Positions 37,064 to 45,952 of a stretch of DNA of 45,952 nt are shown piece by piece. The notes under the pieces are model-generated. The model was not told where the DNA came from, ran no database searches, and saw only the letters and a program-made list of their open reading frames with translations. Position numbers and translations under genes: made by a program. Within the stretch, counting starts at the first letter, position 1. Every line of letters starts with the position of its first letter. The DNA lies in contig JAEEXP010000007.1 of assembly GCA_016287865.1 (NCBI GenBank), positions 1 to 45,952 of the forward strand, given 5' to 3'. Source of the stretch: Caryophanales bacterium (GTDB taxonomy: Bacteria > Bacillota_I > Bacilli_A > Izemoplasmatales > UBA1188).

Positions 37064-38218
37064 TTATTTTCTTTGTAGCCAAGATGGAATTTGTTCATCC
37101 TTGCTATCTTTTTTCTTATCTTTCTTTTCTTTTTTCTTCTTTCCGCCGAAAAGTCCTCTCCAACCTTTATCTTTTGGAGCATCATATTCTTCTTTTTCTT
37201 CTTCGATTTCAGTTTCAGAGAAATCTTCAGTTTGAGTATTAATCTTTAAGAATGGATCTTCTTTAAATCCAGTAGCGATAATAGTGACAATAACTTCATC
37301 ACCAAGTTCAGGGTTTACAACAAGTCCAGTTTTAACAGTGAGGTCTCCTCCGCCTGCGGCACTCTTAACTTCACGTACAACATCTTGTATTTCATAGAGT
37401 GAAAGGTTAATTGATGATGAAATATTAATAATTGCGGTAGTTGCACCTGAAATAGATGATTCTAGGAGTGGAGATTTAATAGCGAGCATTGCTGCATCTT
37501 TTGTTCTTTGTGAGCCAGTAGCTGCACCGATACCCATTAGTGCTGTACCGGCATTAGCGAGAAGTTTTCTAACGTCAGCAAAGTCAACGTTAATAACGCC
37601 AGGTACATGAACAATTTCAACGATACCTTGAACAGCTTGACGAATTACGTTATCAGCAAGTCTGAATGCTTCAAGATATGATGTGTCTCTTTGTGTAGTT
37701 TGAAGAAGTCTATCATTAGGAATAACAATTAATGCGTCTACATAAGGACGAAGTTTATTAATAGATTCATCTGCAACATTCATTCTTGGTACACCTTCAA
37801 AGCCAAATGGTTTTGTAACAATACCAATTGTTAGAATATTCATTTCTTCTTTAGCTACACGTGCGATGATTGGAGTAGCACCAGAACCAGTTCCACCACC
37901 CATACCAGTTGTGATGAATACCATATCAGTTCCTGATAATACTTCTCTAATTTCATCGATTTGTTCTTCTGCGGCTTTTTCACCAATTTTAGGGTCAGTT
38001 CCTGCTCCTAAACCTTTAGTTGTTTGTTTACCAATTAAAATTCTTTCATCAGCTTTTGATAATTGAAGAACACTAAAATCGGTGTTAATACTTACAAATT
38101 CAACACCTCTTACACCATTCTCAATCATTCTGTCGACAGCGTTTCCTCCGCCGCCTCCAACACCGATTACTTTGATAACGGCTTCTTTTTTTACAAATTG
38201 TTCATCATCATTAAACAT
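37064..38218 (-). CDS. ftsZ: Cell division protein FtsZ
   Basis: A 384-residue tubulin-like GTPase that forms the division ring. GTP-binding motif GMGGGTGSG (105-113), the T7-loop region VINVDFADVRKLL (about 205-217), and the C-terminal peptide DEQIPSWLQRK, which binds FtsA/SepF-type partners, after a Lys/Glu-rich linker. The gene is not in a division (dcw) cluster: it sits between tgt and the TPR/Sel1 gene, 2 bases after tgt, in the position that yajC usually has after tgt. Length is normal for Firmicutes. Confidence 0.97.
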   Translation of the reverse strand: MFNDDEQFVKKEAVIKVIGVGGGGGNAVDRMIENGVRGVEFVSINTDFSVLQLSKADERILIGKQTTKGLGAGTDPKIGEKAAEEQIDEIREVLSGTDMVFITTGMGGGTGSGATPIIARVAKEEMNILTIGIVTKPFGFEGVPRMNVADESINKLRPYVDALIVIPNDRLLQTTQRDTSYLEAFRLADNVIRQAVQGIVEIVHVPGVINVDFADVRKLLANAGTALMGIGAATGSQRTKDAAMLAIKSPLLESSISGATTAIINISSSINLSLYEIQDVVREVKSAAGGGDLTVKTGLVVNPELGDEVIVTIIATGFKEDPFLKINTQTEDFSETEIEEEKEEYDAPKDKGWRGLFGGKKKKEKKDKKKDSKDEQIPSWLQRK

Positions 38219-38220
38219 AT

Positions 38221-40368
<2,148 letters not shown>

Positions 40369-40379
<11 letters not shown>

Positions 40380-41394
40380 AACTAAAAAGTCCTGTGTTGT
40401 ATTTAATGTTTAAATGTTTATATGCCTTTTCAGTAGCTACTCTACCTCTAATTGTTCTTTGAACAAATCCTTCTTTAATTAAGTAAGGTTCATAAACATT
40501 TTCAATAGTAAGTCTATCTTCACTTAAGGCAGATGCGAGGTTATCAACACCAACAGGTCCACCTTTAAAGTTTTTAATAATAGTTAGTAAATATTGTCTA
40601 TCCTTATCGTCTAGACCTAATTCATCAATATTTAAGTTGTTTAAAGTTTTAAGAGTAATATCATATGTTACTTTTCCTTCATTAGTAACGTCTGCGTAAT
40701 CTCTAACTCTCTTAAATATTCTATTTACGATTCTTGGAGTACCTCTACTGCGCTTAGCGATTTCAATCGCCGAAGCTTCATCAATAGTATTTCCATAGAT
40801 TCTTGCGGTTCTTTCACAGATTTGTTTAAGTTCATCTACACTATAAAAATCAAGTTTAAATGTAGAACCAAATCTATCTCTTAAAGGTCCAGCAAGCATA
40901 CCATAAGTTGTGGTTGCACCGATTAATGTGAATGGAGGAAGATCTAGTCTAATAGTTCTTGCGTCAGTATCGCGGCCAATAACTATATCAATCACGAAAT
41001 CTTCCATTGCACTATACAAAGTTTCAGATACTACTTTTTGAAGTCTATGTATTTCATCAATGAATAAAACATCTCCAGCCTCTAAAGATGAAAGAATCGA
41101 TGCTAAATCACCAGATCTTGTAATAGATGGAGCACTAACTTGTCTAAAATTTGCACCCATTTCATTCGCAATAATATTTGCAAGGGTAGTTTTACCAAGT
41201 CCTGGTGGGCCATATAATAAAACATGGTCTAATGTTTCATTTCTAAGCTTTGCTGTTTGAATGAAGACATTCAGCATTTCTTTCAAATTAGTTTGGCCAA
41301 CATAATCACAAAGTCTCTTTGGTCTTAAGCTAGCTTCACTTTCTTCAAAAAGCATATCTTCATTATTAGCTTCTCTTTTTGTAATTTCATCCAT
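40369..41394 (-). CDS. ruvB: Holliday junction helicase motor RuvB
   Basis: A 341-residue AAA+ motor that with RuvA moves Holliday junctions. Walker [16 protein letters not shown] (64-78), Walker B LFIDEIHR, sensor 1 GATTTYGM, arginine finger in GPLRDRFG, and a C-terminal winged-helix domain. The leading [11 protein letters not shown] segment is typical. It starts 8 bases after ruvA and overlaps queA, the conserved ruvA-ruvB-queA-tgt order. Confidence 0.97.
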
Positions 41395-41402
41395 ATTATT
41401 AC

Positions 41403-41954
41403 CTACAACATTCTCTTTAAAGAAAGTTTAATTAATTCTTGAATTTCTAAATCAATATTTTCACTTAAGAATTTATCTAATTTCTTAAGCTCAGCACTTG
41501 AATAGCCAAGGCTCTTTAGTGCTTCCTTCACATTTTCAATTTTTGGATTAATTGGGGCATCACTTACTAATTTACCACGTAAATCTAATATAATTTGGCC
41601 AGATGCTTTAGGTCCAATGCCAGGATATTTCTGCAAGTACCTTGCATCTCCCTTTAATATCGCATTTTGAAGTTCTTCGATTTCACCTGATGCTAATATA
41701 GCAAGGGCACCCTTTGGTCCAATACCCTTAACAGAAATCAATTTAATGAATAAATCTCTTTCTTCAAGCTTCATAAAGCCATAAAGGTCATTAGTCTCTT
41801 CACGAATATAAGTATAGATATACACAATAACATCATCATTTAATTTATATGCATATGGATTAGCAACATGGACAATGTAGCCTATCCCATTATTTTCAAC
41901 AGTGATGTATTTGGCGTAAATATATGTAATTTTATCCTTGATATAATCAAACAT
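41403..41954 (-). CDS. ruvA: Holliday junction protein RuvA
   Basis: A 183-residue RuvA, slightly shorter than the usual ~200. Domain I (1-62) is the OB-fold ([27 protein letters not shown]), domain II (about 65-135) has two helix-hairpin-helix motifs ([13 protein letters not shown] and [19 protein letters not shown]), and domain III (about 140-183) that contacts RuvB is compact. Binds four-way junctions as a tetramer. It follows the coiled-coil gene by 9 bases. Confidence 0.95.
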   Translation of the reverse strand: MFDYIKDKITYIYAKYITVENNGIGYIVHVANPYAYKLNDDVIVYIYTYIREETNDLYGFMKLEERDLFIKLISVKGIGPKGALAILASGEIEELQNAILKGDARYLQKYPGIGPKASGQIILDLRGKLVSDAPINPKIENVKEALKSLGYSSAELKKLDKFLSENIDLEIQELIKLSLKRML

Positions 41955-41963
41955 AGCCTTCTC

Positions 41964-43793
41964 CTACTTCAATAATTTAATTGCTTCATTATAAGATGCT
42001 TCAATTTCTAAATCCATCTTTTCTTTTTCTTGTTTGATATTATTTACTTCTTCGTTATATTTATTTTCAAATTCTAATATCTTATCTTTCTTTTCTTGAT
42101 TGATAGCTGCAATTTCATCTTCATGCTCTTTATCAAAATTAGCACTTTCAGCATCTTTTTCTTGATGATATTTTTCTATTTCAGCATCAAGTTCTTTATC
42201 TAATTCTTCATGCTTCTTGCTAACTTCTTCATTTTCCTTATTCATTTCTTTTACTGTATTATCATAATCAGCAAGTTCACCTTCAATGAATGGGAAGGTA
42301 ACAAGCTCTTTATCATAAGCATCACTTTCAAATGTTTTTGTAGATGAAATAAAACTATTCAATTTTTCTTCTAAAGCCTTATGATAATTAATCACACAAT
42401 TTTCTTCACTAAGTGATTTCTTTAATTTTTCAATCATCTTATTAACATATTCATTTGTGTCATTAATCATTTCTTCAATTTCGCATCTGTGTTTATTTAA
42501 AGAATTATTAGCCTCTTCTTTAAATGAATTATATAAATTATCTAATTCAACTAGGAAATTTTCATATGGCATTTTATTCAATGTTTCATAATTATATTTC
42601 GCATTTATTAATAAATTTATATTTTCATATTCTAAATTAATCACATTATTGAAATACTCATTATGAAGCTCTACCAACATTTCCATCATGCCAGCAAGTA
42701 CCTTATGAAGATATTCGGTGAACTTATCAAGCTCATTTACATAATGATCATTTGTTAATTTAGAACCCATATTGATAGTATCAATATATGCTTTATAATT
42801 GTTTTCTTGGACTGTCATTAAATCATTAGTGATAGTTTGTTTGTACTTAATACGTTCAATTTGTGCTTCTTTTTCTTTTTCCACAAGGGCTTTTTTCTCA
42901 TCTTTATAAGATAAAACTAAGCTATTTTTCTTAGCAACCATCTTGTGATTTAAGTTATTAATTGCTCGTTTTGAACCAAAATCATATTTATCAAGTTCTA
43001 TTTGTAATCTTTGATTTATATGTTTTTTCTCAACTTCAATCTCTAATTTTTTAAGTCTATAAATAGTTTCAGTTTCTAATAAATCAATTAATAAATTCTT
43101 TTTATTCTCTTCATAATTTAATTTTTCAGTCTTAATTAATTCTTGATAATTTAATTTAATTTCTTTTTCAGTCTTTAAACCTTGCTTTTGAATAGATTGG
43201 ATTTGTTTGTTGATATCTTTGATTTCTTTACGATTATTAGTTTCTAATAATTTCTTTTGTAGATCCTCATAAGATGCTAAAGATGATGCTTTTTCCTTAT
43301 TAATTTCAATTCTGCATCGCTTTTCTAAATCAAAGATTCTCGCTTTCGCATTCTTTTCAAAATCATCAAAATTATCTTGTTTTTCTCTTAAGGTATCTTT
43401 TTCTTCCTTTAAGATACGATCATATTTAAAATTAGCATCATGAGTTTCTTTACGATAGATCATCATCTTAGGTTGTACACCCTTGTCTTTGCTATCTTGT
43501 AATTTCTTAGCTTCTCCATCAACATTATATTGATTATAATAAGCATCTAAGCCAATTTTTAAATTGTTTTCGATTTCTTTTACCTTAGCTTGTAAATCAT
43601 TAAAAGCAGTCTTTTCTAATTTCAATTCTTCTTGGAAGCTCTTTTCAATTTGACGCATTGCATCTACTGCTTCCTTATTACCTCTTTTTAGCTTTGTGAA
43701 TGCTTCATCAAAAAAGGCCATACGCTTTGATTCTGCTTTTTTCATATTTTCTACTAAGTCTTTTGATAAGATTTCTAAACTTATTTCACTCAT
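41964..43793 (-). CDS. Long coiled-coil protein of unknown function
   Basis: A 609-residue protein that is almost entirely Lys/Glu/Asn/Leu-rich predicted coiled coil, with no TM helix, signal peptide, nucleotide-binding loop or enzyme motif that I can recognise. Cysteines are few (three, in CRIEINKE, RCEIEEM and ENCVINY). The C-terminal third (about 520-605) is very acidic with repeated E-K-x-x-E patterns. Heptad phasing cannot be assigned with certainty by eye. It lies between ffh and ruvA, 21 bases after ffh, in one compact operon, so it is expressed with protein-targeting and recombination genes. It may be a lineage-specific structural or scaffold protein; that is a guess. Confidence 0.8.
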   Translation of the reverse strand: MSEISLEILSKDLVENMKKAESKRMAFFDEAFTKLKRGNKEAVDAMRQIEKSFQEELKLEKTAFNDLQAKVKEIENNLKIGLDAYYNQYNVDGEAKKLQDSKDKGVQPKMMIYRKETHDANFKYDRILKEEKDTLREKQDNFDDFEKNAKARIFDLEKRCRIEINKEKASSLASYEDLQKKLLETNNRKEIKDINKQIQSIQKQGLKTEKEIKLNYQELIKTEKLNYEENKKNLLIDLLETETIYRLKKLEIEVEKKHINQRLQIELDKYDFGSKRAINNLNHKMVAKKNSLVLSYKDEKKALVEKEKEAQIERIKYKQTITNDLMTVQENNYKAYIDTINMGSKLTNDHYVNELDKFTEYLHKVLAGMMEMLVELHNEYFNNVINLEYENINLLINAKYNYETLNKMPYENFLVELDNLYNSFKEEANNSLNKHRCEIEEMINDTNEYVNKMIEKLKKSLSEENCVINYHKALEEKLNSFISSTKTFESDAYDKELVTFPFIEGELADYDNTVKEMNKENEEVSKKHEELDKELDAEIEKYHQEKDAESANFDKEHEDEIAAINQEKKDKILEFENKYNEEVNNIKQEKEKMDLEIEASYNEAIKLLK

Positions 43794-43814
43794 GATTTCA
43801 CCTATTTAGAAAGG

Positions 43815-45215
43815 CTAGAATCTAAAATTACCTCTGCCTTTTCCTTTACCCTTCTTCACTTTTTGTTTAGGCATGCCTTGGCCAGTTTGCATACTTCTTT
43901 GCATGTCAGCCTCACTCATACCACTCATTGCTTTCATTTGTTTTTTCATGTCTTCAAAACGTTTAACAAGATTATTAACTTCTTGATAGCTTCTACCACT
44001 ACCCTTACTTACACGTTCACGTCTTGAAGGACTTGACGCAATTAAATCAGGTTTTCTTCTTTCTTCTTCAGTCATCGCAAGCACGATAGTATTGATGTAT
44101 AATAATTGTTTGTCATCAATATCCATGTTCTTAATTTGTGAACCAATGCCTGGAATCATACCTAATAATGATTTTAAAGAACCCATTCTTTTAATCCATT
44201 TTAGTTGTTTTAAGAAGTCATTATAATTGAAGATACCCTTTTGCATCTTTTCCATCATCTTCATTGCTTCATCTTCATCAATTGATTCTGTCGCTTTTTC
44301 AATGAAGGATACAACATCACCCATACCAAGGATACGTCCTGCCATACGGTCTGGATGGAATAATTCTAATTGGTCTAATTTTTCACCAAGACCAATATAT
44401 TTAATTGGTACATTTGTTAAATACCTAATTGATAGAGCAGCACCACCTCTTGTATCACCATCAAGTTTTGTTAAAATACAGCCTGTTAAAGGAAGCATCT
44501 CATTAAATGTAGTGATTACATTGATAGCATCTTGACCCATCATGGCATCGATTGTTAGTAAGATTTCATCTGGATGGCATAAATTATTGATATCTTGTAA
44601 CTCTTTCATTAAAGCATCATCAATATGTAGACGTCCAGCTGTATCGATAATTACTAAATCATAATTCATCTTCTTTGCGTATTTGATACCTTCAGCAACA
44701 ATTGTAGTTACTTTTTCTTTATTACCCATATCAAATACTTCAATGCCTAATTGTTTACCAACAGTTTTTAATTGGTCAATAGCAGCAGGACGATAAATAT
44801 CGCCTGCAATTAATAATGGTCTTTTCTTGTCCTTCTTTCTTAAATATGCAGCAAGCTTACCTACATGTGTTGTTTTACCAGCACCTTGAAGACCAACTAG
44901 CATAAAGATTGACATTCCTTTTTCGTTGTATTTTACTTCAACTGCTTCTTCACCCATCAATTTCTTTAGCTCATCATGAACTACTTTTACAACTTGATCA
45001 CCAGGTGTTAAAGATTTCATAATCTTTTCACCTAAGGCTTTTTCTTTTACATCAGCACAGAAGTTTTTAACAACTTTATAGTTTACATCGGCCTCTAATA
45101 ATGAAAGACGAACCTCTTTCATCATTTCATCGATATCATTTTCATTTAATCTTCCTCTTCCGGTAATCCGACGAAGAGACATTTGTAATCTTTCAGATAG
45201 ACTTTCAAATGGCAT
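43815..45215 (-). CDS. ffh: Signal recognition particle protein Ffh
   Basis: A 466-residue SRP54 GTPase. The N domain precedes a G domain with LQGAGKTTHVGKLA, DTAGRLHID, TKLDGDTRGGAALS and GLGEKLDQLELF. The M domain (about 300-440) is Met-rich (MMEKMQKGIFNYNDF, IPGIGSQIKNMD) and binds SRP RNA and signal peptides; the tail is basic. Ffh recruits translating ribosomes to FtsY. It starts 10 bases after ylxM. Confidence 0.97.
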   Translation of the reverse strand: MPFESLSERLQMSLRRITGRGRLNENDIDEMMKEVRLSLLEADVNYKVVKNFCADVKEKALGEKIMKSLTPGDQVVKVVHDELKKLMGEEAVEVKYNEKGMSIFMLVGLQGAGKTTHVGKLAAYLRKKDKKRPLLIAGDIYRPAAIDQLKTVGKQLGIEVFDMGNKEKVTTIVAEGIKYAKKMNYDLVIIDTAGRLHIDDALMKELQDINNLCHPDEILLTIDAMMGQDAINVITTFNEMLPLTGCILTKLDGDTRGGAALSIRYLTNVPIKYIGLGEKLDQLELFHPDRMAGRILGMGDVVSFIEKATESIDEDEAMKMMEKMQKGIFNYNDFLKQLKWIKRMGSLKSLLGMIPGIGSQIKNMDIDDKQLLYINTIVLAMTEEERRKPDLIASSPSRRERVSKGSGRSYQEVNNLVKRFEDMKKQMKAMSGMSEADMQRSMQTGQGMPKQKVKKGKGKGRGNFRF

Positions 45216-45225
45216 AAGTCACCTC

Positions 45226-45543
45226 TTATAATATATTTCTAATTTTGTCTTTAATTTCTTCTAAATTATTTGAACTTTCTAATATTTTATTGATATTTTC
45301 TTTTTTAGCTAAGATTTGCAATTTATCCTCATATTCTTCTAATTTTTCTTCAATACTTTTTAAAGCAGTAAAGACTGCATTTCTACTAACATTAGAATTA
45401 GACGCAATTTCTGCTAAAGATAAATCATCAAAGAAATATGATTCAAAATATTCTTGTTGTTTTAGAGTAAATAAGTCTTTATAAATATCATATAAAGAAT
45501 TTAAATATTCTTTTTTATTTAATAAATCATCAATATTATTCAT
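45226..45543 (-). CDS. ylxM: YlxM/p13-like SRP-associated helix-turn-helix protein
   Basis: A 105-residue UPF0122 protein from the chosen start. The sigma-70 region-4-like helix-turn-helix reads QQEYFESYFFDDLSLAEIASNSNVSRNAVFTAL. YlxM stimulates the SRP Ffh GTPase in streptococci and is almost always encoded between ftsY and ffh, as here. The start at 45543 is chosen because AAAGG lies 9 bases upstream; the ATG at 45552 touches that sequence. It overlaps the ftsY stop by 8 bases. Confidence 0.92.
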   Translation of the reverse strand: MNNIDDLLNKKEYLNSLYDIYKDLFTLKQQEYFESYFFDDLSLAEIASNSNVSRNAVFTALKSIEEKLEEYEDKLQILAKKENINKILESSNNLEEIKDKIRNIL

Positions 45544-45952
45544 TATCTTCATCCTTTATGATGTCACTAAATAAACCATAGATGTATCCTTCAATATCGA
45601 AATATTCGATATCATCAATCTTTTCACCCATACATACAAACTTAATTGGGATATTGTATTTGTCTCTAATAGCAAGCACAATACCACCTTTTGCAGTACC
45701 ATCAAGCTTTGTAAGAACGACACCTGATACATCTGTTGCTTCGATGAAGGCCTTAGCTTGGCTTAAGCCATTTTGACCAGTAGTAGCATCAATTACAAGT
45801 AGTGTATCTTGTGGAGCACCTTCTACTTCTCTTGATATTACTTTCTTCATCTTTTCTAATTCTTTCATTAGATTAACCTTAGTTTGAAGTCTTCCTGCTG
45901 TATCACAAAGAAGCACATCATAGCCCTTATTTTTCGCAACTTGAATAGCTTC
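45536..45952 (-). CDS. ftsY: Signal recognition particle receptor FtsY (partial, 5' end outside window)
   Basis: The C-terminal 138 residues of FtsY, the membrane receptor for SRP. The visible part starts at EAIQVAKNKGYDVLLCDTAGRLQ (the G3 region) and includes VLTKLDGTAKGG (G4) and FVCMGEKIDDIEYFD (G5). The reading frame is open to the window edge at 45952, so the N-terminal and P-loop parts lie beyond it. First visible gene of the ftsY-ylxM-ffh-ruvAB-queA-tgt-ftsZ-surE operon. Confidence 0.96.
   Translation of the reverse strand, partial: EAIQVAKNKGYDVLLCDTAGRLQTKVNLMKELEKMKKVISREVEGAPQDTLLVIDATTGQNGLSQAKAFIEATDVSGVVLTKLDGTAKGGIVLAIRDKYNIPIKFVCMGEKIDDIEYFDIEGYIYGLFSDIIKDEDNE

Overview
The window is AT-rich chromosomal DNA from a low-GC Gram-positive bacterium. 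The gene set (RNase HIII, YlxM, MutS2, AddA/AddB, FakA/FakB, LonA) and the sequence style suggest a gut or host-associated member of the Bacilli close to the Erysipelotrichia / RF39 / Acholeplasma-Izemoplasma neighbourhood; this placement is inference. truB and queA end in TGA and no reading frame needs TGA as Trp, so the genetic code is the standard bacterial one, not the mycoplasma code. I see no insertion sequence, phage gene, CRISPR array, tRNA or rRNA. Almost every gene is on the minus strand; only two (14849-15352 and rnhC) are on the plus strand. No gene-free stretch exceeds about 140 bases.

Layout by increasing coordinate (transcription mostly runs right to left). 12-2832: an HD-GYP protein with a decayed EAL domain, then an APC-type amino-acid permease. 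2867-5784: a two-component system, a seven-TM (7TMR-DISM-like) LytS-type histidine kinase followed by a response regulator with a winged-helix/BTAD-like output; the permease lies directly downstream behind a hairpin that may attenuate read-through. 5883-9105: membrane J-domain protein, Nudix ADP-ribose pyrophosphatase and LepA. 9259-11892: fatty-acid kinase pair FakB-FakA with a clear promoter. 11959-14709: Ca2+-type P-ATPase, divergent from a stand-alone DUF3320-like gene. 15376-22197: a tightly coupled set of a diadenylate-cyclase-like protein, an AddB-like nuclease without a P-loop, and AddA, next to rmuC (22317-23654). 23733-25538: membrane-anchored carboxylesterase. 25650-29322: tig-lon. 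29397-33384: mutS2-truB-ribF, divergent from rnhC. 34320-45952: a long compact housekeeping run, ftsY (cut by the window edge), ylxM, ffh, a 609-aa coiled-coil protein, ruvA, ruvB, queA, tgt, ftsZ, a TPR/Sel1 protein and surE.

Functionally the window is mainly protein targeting and quality control (FtsY/Ffh/YlxM, trigger factor, Lon, LepA), recombination and repair (RuvAB, AddAB, RmuC, MutS2), tRNA modification (QueA/Tgt, TruB) and division (FtsZ), with signalling modules in between. Items most worth a second look are the noncanonical DAC-like protein coupled to AddB/AddA, the intact HD-GYP fused to a dead EAL domain, the sensor kinase-regulator-permease unit, three genes with signs of leaderless starts, and the uncharacterised coiled-coil protein between ffh and ruvA.
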